From: Aplidium turbinatum
Lineage: Eukaryota > Chordata > Ascidiacea > Aplousobranchia > Polyclinidae
DNA length: 64,000 nucleotides
Assembly (NCBI GenBank): GCA_918807975.1
Contig: OU964918.1
Coordinates: forward strand, 30,488,477 to 30,552,476
Reading direction: 5' to 3'
Made by a program: the position numbers and the translations under genes
The notes under the pieces: generated by a model
The model's input: only the letters and a program-made list of their open reading frames with translations
Database searches by the model: none
What the model was told of the DNA's origin: nothing
Shown: piece after piece, positions 11,917 through 23,300 of the stretch
Numbering within the stretch: position 1 is the first letter of the stretch
Layout: each line of letters opens with the position of its first letter

Positions 11917-12617
11917 CAGTGCCGGTCTTTGGGATGTGCAAACCGTGCGATCGCACAGGGCCCGCAAATTAGGGGGCCCGCAATTTACTCAGAAAATGCA
12001 GTAATTTTGTCACTTTCAAAGGAAAACTTCAGCAAGTGAATTCAGCAAAGGAATTCGCAACCAGAAAACATAGAGACTCAACGAATTCAACCTATTTCGT
12101 CGCCTGAATATTTCGTACCCTGAAAAGATCGAGAAAAAAAACGACATAGCCGAAATCGCTGATCGGAGTTGCCGCAAACATTTCAAAATTTCTCGATCTT
12201 TTTAGGGGACGAAATAAGTCGAAATTTAATTTTGTTACACGATTTCAGGGGACGAAATAGGTTGCATCCAGAGTCCAGACTCAACATACTGTAGAGACAT
12301 AGCTTTATTTGCGAAAAATGCCAAAGAAAGCATGATCTTATCCTTTTGCTATGCCACCGGACAGCACCATTTCACAGTAATATTCATACCTAAATTTTTG
12401 TTGAACATGCTCTCAGAATGTCCCAAATTCAAAGTAATTTTTCAAAATTTTCTGCGGGAGGCCCCCCAGACCCCCCGCCGCTGGTTGTCGTCTTTGGCGA
12501 TCACGCCGCCCCTCCCCTTTCAAAGTACCTAGCTACGCCACTGAATTGGATTATTGTCATTGAGGCCCGCAAAAGCATATTCCGCACAGGGCCCGAAAAA
12601 CCCTAAGACCGGCACTG
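11917..12617. mobile_element. hAT element, 701 bp, composite
   Basis: Ends CAGTGCCGGTCTT and AAGACCGGCACTG are exact inverted repeats; 8-bp target duplication CCTGTCGG at 11909-11916 and 12618-12625. It contains a piece of the GTAGC-ended hAT family (about 12290-12541) and a small MITE (12088-12265). Confidence 0.93.
12088..12265. mobile_element. Small MITE, about 180 bp
   Basis: Inverted ends CAACCTATTTCGTC and GACGAAATAGGTTG inside the 11917 hAT. Superfamily unclear. Confidence 0.55.
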
Positions 12618-13047
12618 CCTGTCGGTATGGGAACTTGTGTAACTTTTGTACTGTGTATATTGCATATTTCAAACATGTACCTATGTTTCTGTTACTGACA
12701 AATAAAACATTGATTGATTGATTGAAAGCAGGGCCAGATTTACCAATAGGCTAGGCAGGCTGAAGCCTAGGGCCTCAACGTCCAAGGGCCTCGAAATTCG
12801 GTTTCGAAGTTTGTAATTCTTTTAAAAACTTGACAAGTTTAAACCCTACCTAAAGTATATATATCAAGCTTTTCAGAGTAGAAAATACTATACACAACTG
12901 GTTGCAACCACGTAGTAAACAGTCATTATTACATCGTTTGCATCGATCATAATAAAGGCAATTATTACTCACATTTGCTGGAAGCTTCTATGTTAAAGTA
13001 CCGTAGTCTTCTCTGCAAAAAAACAGCAGCCTATCGGTAGTTGACAT

Positions 13048-13651
13048 CAGGGCTGCCACTCCTATAGTCAGTGGACTAGCCAGGAATTTTGAAAGGGGGG
13101 GAGGGTGGGTTTGACGGCGATTTCGCCGAAGACGACAGCCAGCGGCGGGGAGTCTGGAGGGTCTCCTCCAGAAATTTTTGAAAAATAATTTGAATTTGGT
13201 GCATTCTGAGAGCATTTTCAATAAAAATGTGGGTATGAATATTCCTGTAAAATGGTGCTATCCGGTCGCCCAGCAAAAGGATAAGATCATGTTTTCTTCT
13301 GCATTTTTCTGAAATAAAGCTAAGTCTCTATGTTTTCTTGTTGCTAATTCCTGGCTGTGATATTTGAATAAGTTATTAGGTATTGGCAAAAGTCGCTCTT
13401 TTAATGCAGTTTCGTTTGAATTTAGGCAAACCTTGTTTTAGAGACATAAAGAGACTGAAAGCATCATTCTCAGTATCGTGACGTCACACGCGTGCCAAAG
13501 TTGGGAGGTTCAACCCTCCACTCCCCCTTTGGCTACGCCACTGCTCCTAGTGGTTTTCCATTAGATCTAGTGGTTTTTGAAATAATCTAGTAGTCTAGTG
13601 GTTTTTTTGGAGAATCTAGTGTTTATTTTTTTTAATTTTGAGAGTGGCAGC
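13048..13651. mobile_element. MITE with CAGGGCTGCCACTC end, holding another hAT
   Basis: Left end CAGGGCTGCCACTC and right end GAGTGGCAGC are inverted; the interior repeats CTAGTGG several times. Interrupted by the hAT at 13069-13543. No convincing target duplication. Confidence 0.5.
13069..13543. mobile_element. hAT MITE of the GTAGCCAGG family
   Basis: Ends CAGTGGACTAGCCAGG and GGCTACGCCACTG; right flank CTCCTAGT, left flank CTCCTATAGT (two extra bases). Same family, opposite orientation, as 16007-16508. Confidence 0.8.
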
Positions 13652-13687
13652 ATCAACTTTCCTTCTGTGTTAACGAAGAAGATTTAG

Positions 13688-14503
13688 ATGATTTGCAAGA
13701 AGAGTAGAGAGCATTGCACGCTTGATACAAAGCTCCCTGCACACTCGATGCAAAGAACTTGTGCCGAATTGTACAGTTCACTTGTAGACTTTCAAGCGAA
13801 ATTAGAGATGAGTTTGACGAGTGTGATCAGCAAGCAAAAGCAACCTTGCCGAATATTAACTACAGAGCTGTCACTAGGAGACAAAGAAATGCACCTGACG
13901 CTGTTAACTCTCTTCAAAGGAAAGATTTAAAATAAATCCCTTTATCCTTATGCTCGACGCACTTGAAGCCAATTTAAGAAGAAGAAGAGCTAATGTGTAC
14001 AGTGACATTGCAGAAATGTTCCTCTTTCTTGCTAATCTGAAAGCAACTAAGGTAGAAATTGTAGGCTACGAGGCGTAGAACTTTTAAAGGAAGCGTATCC
14101 GGAAGATGTTGACCCGAAACTTACTGATGAACTTCTGCATTTTCATTTGTACGTGAGACAAACACAAAACCAAGGGCTTACCGGTACAGAAAAGCAATCT
14201 ATTTCCTTGTCTCATGGAGACTTTTATGAAATTATGTGCAAGGAAAAAATTAACACTGCCTTTCCTAGTGTGGAAGCAAGCCTATTAAGACTGTTTCTAA
14301 GCTTAATGGTCACTAACTGCTCAGGAGAGAGATCTTTCTCAAGGCTCAAAAGCACCAAAAATAAACTGAGATTGACAATGTCTCAAGAAAGGTTGTCCGC
14401 ACTGAGCATTCTGTGCATTGAGAGTGACAAACTTAAAAAGATAAATTTTGATGAACCTTTGCATGATTTAGCTTTGACAAAAGCTAGAAAAAAAATTTGG
14501 TAA
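13688..14503 (+). pseudogene. hAT transposase, broken, C-terminal dimerisation region intact
   Basis: The last part (14147-14503) is open: FPSVEASLLRLFLSLMVTNC, then SGERSFSRLKSTKNKLRLTM and ERLSALSILCIESD. This is the hAT dimerisation region in the ZMYM1/TTF-type subgroup. Upstream, REHCTLDTKLPAHSMQRT-like and RRRANVYSDIAEMFLFLANL-like stretches belong to the same protein but lie in shifted frames. One shift is caused by TAGGCTA at 14063-14069: dropping five bases gives KATKVEIVRGVELLKEAYPE in one frame. Not functional as it stands; the element is a dead copy. Confidence 0.85.
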
Positions 14504-14834
14504 CCTAGTCTTACTTTATTTAATGGCTGTAAGCCTGTAACTATTTCTTATGTTTTCGTAAATAAAAGTTCTTTACAATTATTGTAACGGTTGTTTGATC
14601 AAAGAAATTAAAATTAAAAGCAAAACTGCCTTAACTAAATTTTTATTCTTTTAATTACAAATTTGCACCCATGAATATGGAAAATGAAAAGAACGAAGAC
14701 TTTAATGCACTCATATGTTTAACGTTAAGCAATGACATGTGATGTTGTTTAGAGAGAAATTCTGAGCTCAAAAATTGGGAGGGGCCTCACAAATGGATTA
14801 GCCTAGGGCCTCTCATGGTCTAAATCCGGCCTTG

Positions 14835-15189
14835 CTTCAAAGGCAGCGTGGGTGTGTTTTAATCATCATCGTACTAGAGTACCGTAGGCTTTTCACTCAA
14901 TCACACACTAGTGTGGAAATATTTCGTTTTCGTTTTGCCAAAGTAGCGCTGAATAACAGGCTGCAGACCGCATTATCAAGGACTATCTTTTTACGTCCAC
15001 TAAATGGGCTAGGTTTATGTATCTTGGATGATGAAGACTAGCAGCTCTTGAGCAGCTTCTTGATGTAGATGGGAAATATCGCGAACATAGAGTGGTGAAA
15101 GGCTAGGACCTCGGCGAAAAGACTCGTGCTACGGTGACTTGCTTGACTATTCCACTACCAAGAGAAAAAGGGTGTTTTCATCTAGGCAG
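14835..15189. other. Unassigned stretch
   Basis: Short open frames at 14832-15041 and 15139 resemble nothing I recognise. Confidence 0.4.
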
Positions 15190-15697
15190 CAGTGGCGTAT
15201 ATTCAGGGTGTTCAAGGTGTTCACTGAACACCCCAAGAAATCCAGAAAAAAAGAAAATTTCCATCGGTTGTCGATATTCTTTCATGATATTTTAACATCT
15301 TCTTTTCGCCATTTTTTACGTCACTTAAACCGTAGCTTATGATTGGTTGGCGATTTCATTCTAGTTAATTTCAGTGGCAGAATTTCGACTTGTTAAAGTG
15401 GCTACCTGCACTGACAGCTTGGCGAGTGCTATTTAAAATAAACAATTAAGAAAAATGACGTCACAAGACAGCGAAAACAGCAATGGTTTCAGTTCAGCCA
15501 GGCTGTTCACTCGCTGATCTGAACACCTTGGCGCGTCATTGGGGGAATCCCAAGCAATAGCAAGTTTTAGCTTGTTGGATTAGAGTTTGAGGTGATCAGA
15601 GTGGGAAACAAGATAAGATAAAATGTTTTTTATGCACCAAGTGTCAGTAAATTAGGACTAGCTTGTCTGAATCTGCAACAAAGCTTATGGCAACAGC

Positions 15698-16550
15698 CAC
15701 TAGCGTACGCAGGGGGGGGGGGGGCCATTGGGCCATGCCCACCTCCTTAAAAATGTTTTAATAGTTAACGACGTAGATTAAGGCATTTAATATGTTTTGG
15801 ATTGCACTGTCAAAGCAATTAACAATGTTTGTCTATAGACTAAGCCAATACAAAATACATCAATACATGGCCCAATCCACCTACCCACCCCAGGTATGCC
15901 AATGTAGCATAGTGTTCTGTAAGCCTATTATAGTGAGAAAGAAGTGGATAAAGTCTAAACTATAACCATACTGGGATATCATGAAGACGTCTGGGATATC
16001 AAAGGCCACTGGCGTAGCCAGGGGGGGTTTGGGGGTTACAACCCCCCCTTTGGCACGCGTGTGACGTCACGATATTGAGAATGATGCTTTCAGTCTCTTT
16101 ATGCTTGGGAATGATGCTTTCAGTCTAAAAAAAATTTGCCTAATTATAAACAAAACTGCATTAAAAGAGCGAGTTTTGCCAATACCAAACATTCAAACAT
16201 CTCAGCCAGGAATTAGCAACGAGAAAACATAGAGACTTAGCTTTATTTCCGAAAAATGCCGAAGAAAACGTGATCTTATTCTTTTGCTATGCCTCCTGAC
16301 AGCATCATTTTACAGGAATATTCATACCCACATTTTTGTTGAAAATGCTCTCAGAATGCATCAAATTCAAAGTAATTTTTCAAAATTTTTTGGAGGAAGC
16401 CCCCCAGACCCCCCGCCGCTGGGTGTCGTCTTCGGCGAAATCGCCGACGGGCTTCGCCCGCCGGTCGTCAACCCTCCCCCCCTTTCAAAATTCCTGACTA
16501 CACCACTGTCAATGGCCTCCCCCCTTGAGAAAATCCTGCGTACGCCACTG
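15698..16550. mobile_element. hAT element, second level
   Basis: Ends CACTAGCGTACGCAGG and CCTGCGTACGCCACTG; perfect 8-bp target duplication GCAACAGC at 15690-15697 and 16551-16558. A 14-base G run follows the left end. Confidence 0.92.
16007..16508. mobile_element. hAT MITE, third level, GTAGCCAGG family
   Basis: Ends CACTGGCGTAGCCAGG and CCTGACTACACCACTG; flanks TCAAAGGC and TCAATGGC (7 of 8). It shares its interior with 13069-13543 and with a piece in 11917-12617. Confidence 0.88.
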
Positions 16551-16883
16551 GCAACAGCCAATATCATTGATGCAGCATTCTAAAACAACACATCTAATCG
16601 TTATCTGACTTTACAAATGCAACTTAATGTTTGATATTATTAAGTCTTTCATTCAATAGGCGCTGTCAAAGAAATATCTATTTTGTATTCTTCTCCATTC
16701 CGAAAACATTATTTTTGTCAGTTCTGTTCAATGTTCATGTTCAGAATTTGTGCTGAAAATGCTCTCAGAACGCACCAAATTCAATGTTGACTTTAAAAAT
16801 TTTCTGGGAGAGGCCCCCCAGACCCCCCGCTGGTGCTTTGCCGTCACTGAACACCCTGTCAAAGTGGTCACGGTACGCCACAG

Positions 16884-17323
16884 CTAGGCAGGTGCAGGTT
16901 TATGTTTTCACATTTCCTGAATGCAATAAATGTAGGCCTAAGCATAATGATCTGTGACACCAAGTGTATCCTAATTATTGTAATCACGTGTCTGCACAAG
17001 ACTACAACAAGTATGAAATGCCGAAGGGCAAATACAAAACGGTAAATGACGTGCAATGCGTGCAATAACTAGTGGTGTATAGGCCAACCATCATAGTAAT
17101 GCTATAATGTTTGTCCGATTGATGCGAGCACTATTTAATCAATCTTGCTCTGTTAAACTGTTATAGTTTAAACCAAATAACCAGTTTACTGACGAGATTA
17201 AGATTTCTCGAAATCAAAGTAGGCTAATAAACTACACGAAGCAGCAACTTTTTGATTGAGCAAGCATACCAGCATGCTTTCAAATCAATACAGTTCAAAC
17301 TGCTTTGACTAGTTCACAATAAT
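16884..17323. other. Upstream region of gene A
   Basis: AT-rich. No TATA box or other promoter element stands out before the ATG at 17324. Confidence 0.4.
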
Positions 17324-20300
17324 ATGCGATGTGTGGCACTGTTTTGGAGAAAGATAGTCAGAACATATAAGTTGGGAATATTTTTATTTGGTTTACTTGC
17401 TGCAAATGGTATCTTCGTGACTTTGAATCATCGTTTCTATTCTCAAGGTAAGCGTTTTGTACAAATCAATGATTTTTTTATAAATATCTTTACAGAAGCC
17501 TTTGCCTAAATAAATTTCAATGTAATAGCTACGTCAAGTGTTCGGAAACCTTTTTCGCACTACGAACCGGACGGGCAATATAAAACTCGGACGGGCAATA
17601 TAAAACATATATAGTGAAAATAGATTGCAAACATAAATTTTAGTGTTCATTGTTTTGTATCACGCCGGAGTTGGAGTCGGCCTTTTTTAACGATTCCGAC
17701 TCCGGGAGCAAGTCTTTTACGCGCAGACAGTTAGGCGCCCGTCAAATAGGCGCGCACACTGTGGCGTCAGGATATTTAGGAGCGGAGCACTGTGGCGCCC
17801 GTTCATTCAGGTGCTATTCCTAGTAAAGTCTGCAGATAGTATCAGCTTGGCAGGTAGGGCAATGCTTTTCACACAAAATGTTGTATTGAACAGAAAAATA
17901 TGTTGTTTCGTTAATGCGCGTGCATTTATTTGTTGTTAGTCATGGCTTCAGTGAGTGAAGCTGCTTTATCCGGCAATGTTTTTCACACAAAATGTTGTAT
18001 TGAACAGAAAAATATGTCATGGCTTCCGTGAGTAAAGCTGCTTAAACCGGCAATGCTTTGAACACAAACTGTTATATTGAACAGAAAAATATATTGCTTT
18101 TTTTAATGCGCGTGTTCGGCATTTATTTGCTGTTTGTCCAGGTTTGCGTCGGCAAAAGCTTTATCAATAAATTATTCAAGTTTCCGAACATGACTGAGTT
18201 CACTTTTAGTTATACTGTATAAGTCAAATAATAACTACACTAAACATCAGTAAAAATATACCGTAGCCTATATTCAAGCGGGTGGTAGGCTTGAGTGAAG
18301 AGTAACTTAGTTTTCCGTCAAAACCCCGACTAGGTTTTGCCAAAGCTGAACTGATACAATTTGCAGACTTTACTAGGAATAGCACCTAACTGAACGGGCG
18401 CCACAGTGCTCCGCACCTAAATATCCAGACGCCACAAAGTGCGCGCCTATTTGACGGGCGCCTAACTGTCTGCGCCTAAAAGACGTGGATCCTCCGACTC
18501 CAGACATGCCAAAATCCTTCCGACTTCACAACTTCGACTCCACAGCCTTGAATAAAACACATACGTTTGGCTAATGCACATTAGGCTACAACTCACTCAG
18601 TCATCGTAACGCTGAAAGCCCTGGGCTTGTTTTGCAGCAATAAGTTGCTCTCATCTAGGGATTATGGTAGTCAATGACAATGACACATGCAGTGCGTTCG
18701 ATGTTGGTTGGTTGGTTTTGAGTGTTCATCCTCGGACTGACAAAGCCTTGATTGGTTATTCTTGGTAGTTTCGCATACTTGTAGAGGCTCTTGACACAGG
18801 GTCTGTTACCGAGATTGGCAGAGTGAAGTTTTCCGATTGCTGAAGTGTTGTTGCTGGAGAGTTATTCCATGCACTAAGGTAAGTTCCACTGAAAGAAGAG
18901 CAGTCCTGAAATGCATTGCTCAAGCGCTCACCCCGAGAGTCGAACTAGCGGTTGTCACCGACTTCTGCTTTAAGTGAAAGTTTCCAATGCACATCATGAA
19001 CTAAACAGTCGATATTAATCCTGAGTTGCAACCACCCACTAAAAAGACTTAAGCAATGCCTCAGTTTAGCAATTTAGAAGAGACTGTGATCTAAGCATAG
19101 CCGTAGGAGAGTAAAACATTTTGTGGGGGCGAACAAAATTTGCCCAAGTCTTGTCTTTGCAATTATAGCCATGAAAGCTACATTTTTGGAAATGCATTTC
19201 TGTAAAAACCATATAATGGTTTAACCCTTAATGCAACTAATATGTGGTGGCAGGTGATTAGTTGTAAAAGTGGGGCCATGTGCTTACTGAAGATGAGAAA
19301 AACATCGTTGGGTGTGGGGGACCTCCTCAAAAAGTACTGAAAAAAAAAAACATTTTGTTTGGTGCATTCTGAGCGTATTTTCAGCTTTAAATTTTAATGA
19401 AAAATTAAGATAAAACTTTCGGTGAGCGAGATGCCGTCGCGAAGAGCCGTGTATGACCAGCGAGCCATGGGTTCCCGACCCCTGGTCTAATAACTTCACA
19501 CTTATCAACTTGGAAGAGTATAGGCTACGACAACACAAGCATCAAAACGTTCAACTTAGGTAAACAAAGCTGACTTAACTTTAATCTATTTTCAAAGAAG
19601 TGTCTGTGTCCCAATTATAGTAAATAAACCATCACATTGAATCGTTCTTGCATCACACTTGCACCTTTGAAAAAAATTGCTTTTAGTAATTGATGTAATA
19701 ATGCAACGAAACCATTGCCAATGTTATGCAAGCTGCTGCATACCAAACAGCTGTTGATATACGACTGTTGTTGATCGGTGCAAATAACTTAGCTACGCCA
19801 CTCCCTGTCTAACAAGTTGTTGCTAAATATCATCAGCATGTGTTAATCTACAAAAGAACTCATTTGTGTATTCTGTAACAATAACAAGCATTGCTAACAA
19901 AAATAGTGGGTTGCTTTGCTAGAAAAATGTATTTTGGATAAGGAAACACTGAAGGATAGATCCGATGAATCCGCGGGAATTCGAGGGATACGTTATGCTC
20001 ACGAGCCAGCACAAGGTAAAAAAATACATTTGCAGTACGGTATATCTAGAGTTTGTCGGCGAGAAATTATAAACGAGTCGACTACAAAACTACCCCAAAG
20101 ACATGGTAGACTTGTATCGACATCTAACAAAAGCTGCTTCTTTTGGCATTGACTTAATGCTTATTCATTAAGATCGATAATGGAAGACGCCATACATACT
20201 TAATCTAAATCTTCAACCACCGGACGTACGACTCGATGTGACAAAAAAAAACTTCGTGCATTTACTTTTTCAGAATTTGATTGGAAAAGCGAAATTCGTG

Positions 20301-23300
20301 AACTAATTGACACTATTCCGGTGGTGGAATCCAATCATGATTCCAAGTTTAAAGACGGAAAGGATTTAATTTATTTTCCTAAAAGCAGCATTTTGGAGTC
20401 GTTGCTGAAATACAACAACTTAACGAATTTTGATGTAAAGCTTAAAACCTTGTTGCTTGATGTATACAGTGAATCTAAGGGAACAATTTCTGTCGAAGAT
20501 GCAGCAAATGTCTTTCATGATCAGCTTGTTTTTAATTGCGACGACCTGACTTTTTTAGAACAACGAACAGAACCTCCAATGCTGAAATACAGCAATTTAC
20601 CAATGGACAAACAAAAAGGAAAATTAATGCTTGATAACGAACACACAGTTGTAAATGTCACCATTAAAAGCTTTCAAAAGGAAATAAATCAAGAATTTGA
20701 AAGGGCAAAAGAAACGCTTTGCAAACTAATGGAAATGCAAGATTGGCCTGGCATTCCCAGAGTCTATGCAGTTTGTCTCTTGACAAAAAACAAAGCTGAT
20801 TTCACATCCTTAAACACGAAAAGTGATCAGATTTATTCTTTCAGGTATTCTTCAGCTATTTTTTTTTATTTTATTCGCGTAATGCAATTGCAGTTTTTTT
20901 CTTAAAATTATATTTGCTCCACAACAAAGTTCAAACTTGACATATTTAGACTTCAAATAGCCTATCAAAAGCCGAATATTACCAGAACAAGTGTCACCCG
21001 ATAAACTTGCCTCAACAACACAGTACGGTAGCCTACAAGAGTTGCATGAACTATAAAAAGATTTACAGAATGTTTACAACATAAGATATTCCGGCAGGGA
21101 TTCGATTATAGTAGCCTACATGAATATTTGCCTTATGATCATATTGTAGCAGATGTCACTATTCAAACCAGTCGCTTGCAACAGATTCAGTAATCAGTAG
21201 CCTAAGCAGCTCTCGTTTATATGGCTGTCCTTTTAACTAAATGATTCTAAGCAACTTTCAGTAGGCTCCTTAAAGATGAAATTACAATATATATAAATAT
21301 AAATCTATCTATTCAATATAAGCTTAAATACAGCCGGTCGACATCCAAACAGCAGCCTAGGTTATCTGAGTGTTTGCATGTTTCATTTTTGTTGGTTTTC
21401 TTTTGTGTATGCAGGCTTTGTGTAAAAAGGTAAAGGAGGTCCCATACTTGATTCAAGTGTCGGGTATGAATGAGAAGATAGGGTTCTCATTATACTAAGC
21501 CTTCGGCACTAAGGAGAGTAGGCTGGCCAGTTCCTTTCTCTCGGCCGCCTTTACATCAGCAACTACGCCCACCCAATTTATTATACCCTGGGTAGAGGTG
21601 GGCGGTATTTTCAGCAACCAGCTGAAGCCGAGAGTCGAACCAGGTTTGCACAATTGGAAAGCCAACGCCTTATCCGGTTGCGCCATCCCACCGCTTTGTG
21701 TACATAGGCTATAGCTAAAATGTCTACGATAAAGAATCCTTAGTAAATAACTAATTTTGATTATTATTCAGATACGTTATGGAAAGATATGTTGATGCGG
21801 TACCATTATGTAAGGAGCAAAATGCAACAGATGAATGCATCAAGTTGAACCAATTAAGAAAATTCGTGAAAACTTTTCGATATCCAGCAGTGGCTGTGCT
21901 CAAGATTATATTGAGCATAGCAGAAGTGTTTCAAAACCTTTGGATAAACGGGTACATTTTTAATAATTACAATGTGGCTCTTTAGAATTTCCTACCATCT
22001 TCAGAAGATGAGACATTTACTACGTTGTAATTTGCGATAACCTGGGAAATTTGATGCTCACTCAGCACTGATTGCATAATTAACATGTAAAATATGCCTT
22101 TTGCCTGTTGTCCTGACAGACACTGCATATAAGAATCAATAGTTTTCTGCAGGATCATTTTAGCATGCGTTAGATATTGTTCAGATGTTCAGACTTAACT
22201 TTTCAGATCTTTATTATTGATTGTTGGACGTTTATAAAACAAGCGGATTCATCAACATACTGCATGACAACATAGAATAGTAATTAATCTTGTCTTTTCT
22301 TTTTCAAACATTTTCAGAATATTTCCCTACGACTTCCATTTGAATGAATTGCTTATTACAAAGGACTTGCAAGCTGTATTTATAAATGTGGAATCTTTTA
22401 TTTTTCTGGAAGTTAGTTCTCATACAGGAAATTCTCACACAAGGTATTAGCTACTATATGTTTTGTGCTAAATCAGGATGCAAAAAGTGATTTCTTTATT
22501 CTTTGTAGTAGCTTTCCACTTCTGCATACATCAGGCAGTAGACTAGTACGGTAGTAGTTTCTTTTGGCGTTTTTCCGCTAGCTCCAACCATGGCTACCTA
22601 AAGATACGGCCTGATTTGTCACACTTTGCAGAAATTTCCCAATTTTGCTAACGCTTTGCAAATGTTCAAATAAATTTTTCTAAAAATTATATTTTTACGC
22701 TTTCTGTACTGTTTTCCCCAAATGACACAATAGGTTTTAACATCCTCACATGTTGAAAAACAAAGAAAGTTTGATTTCGAAGATTTTAGTCAGATCAATA
22801 ACAGTCTGATTGAGCGTTTTTTAACTCACTTTTTTTCATTTTCTACTACTTCCCCAAGGCAACAAAAAGCTTTTATATCATCAAAAGACAGCAAAAAGTA
22901 AAAAAATCTCAGAAAATGTCAGTCAAACACTAGCAGTAGCTGTAATCATAATCTGCAAAATGTGACAAATCAGGCCGCACCTCCAGGTGGCCATGCTTCA
23001 ACAAGTAAAGCGCTGGAGCCGATTGAAATTAATCAAGCTAAGTACCGAAAAAAGATGCCGCACTAAGAGACGCGCTTTCGACAATTGATGCCGCACGCAA
23101 CAGGTTGCAAACTATCCTGTTCAAGAACTCTTGTGTTAGTGAGCGATCAATCAGGATCATCTACGTAAAAGCTTTATAAAAGACCACTTCCGACCTTTGT
23201 AAAACTGACGATTAAGATGTTGAAGTAGAATTGACAAATCTTGAGATGGATCTGATAATAAAAGCATCTCACTTTCGCTAACTTTTTTTACAACTTTATT

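Larger units (their letters stand above)
11860..12728 (+). mobile_element. LINE 3' tail with (ATTG)n, split by a hAT
   Basis: 12626-12728 reads as a 3' UTR with an AATAAA and ends in ATTGATTGATTGA. It continues leftwards across the hAT at 11917-12617 to about 11860. The LINE family cannot be told from the tail alone. Confidence 0.5.
12729..14834 (+). mobile_element. hAT transposon with ZMYM/TTF-type transposase remnant
   Basis: Ends CAGGGCCAGATTTA and TAAATCCGGCCTTG are inverted; flanks ATTGAAAG and CTTCAAAG agree at 6 of 8 positions, as in an old target duplication. It carries a transposase remnant (13688-14503) and a poly-A-signal-like AATAAA near 14561, and has itself been invaded at 13048-13651. 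Confidence 0.85.
15190..16883. mobile_element. hAT element, outermost of a three-level nest
   Basis: Ends CAGTGGCGTATATTC and CACGGTACGCCACAG; perfect 8-bp target duplication CTAGGCAG at 15182-15189 and 16884-16891. Both ends carry TGAACACCC-like sequence. No transposase seen. Confidence 0.92.

Noticed and set aside
12332-12606. Proline-rich small frames, also at 12988-13276 and 16284-16583
   Set aside because: They recur with each copy of the GTAGCCAGG-family hAT MITE and come from its G/C runs.
17528-19481. hAT spanning the CAAGTGTTCGGAAACC and GGGTTCCCGACCCCTG ends
   Set aside because: Ends agree only partly and the flanks (GCTACGT / GTCTAAT) do not form a target duplication.
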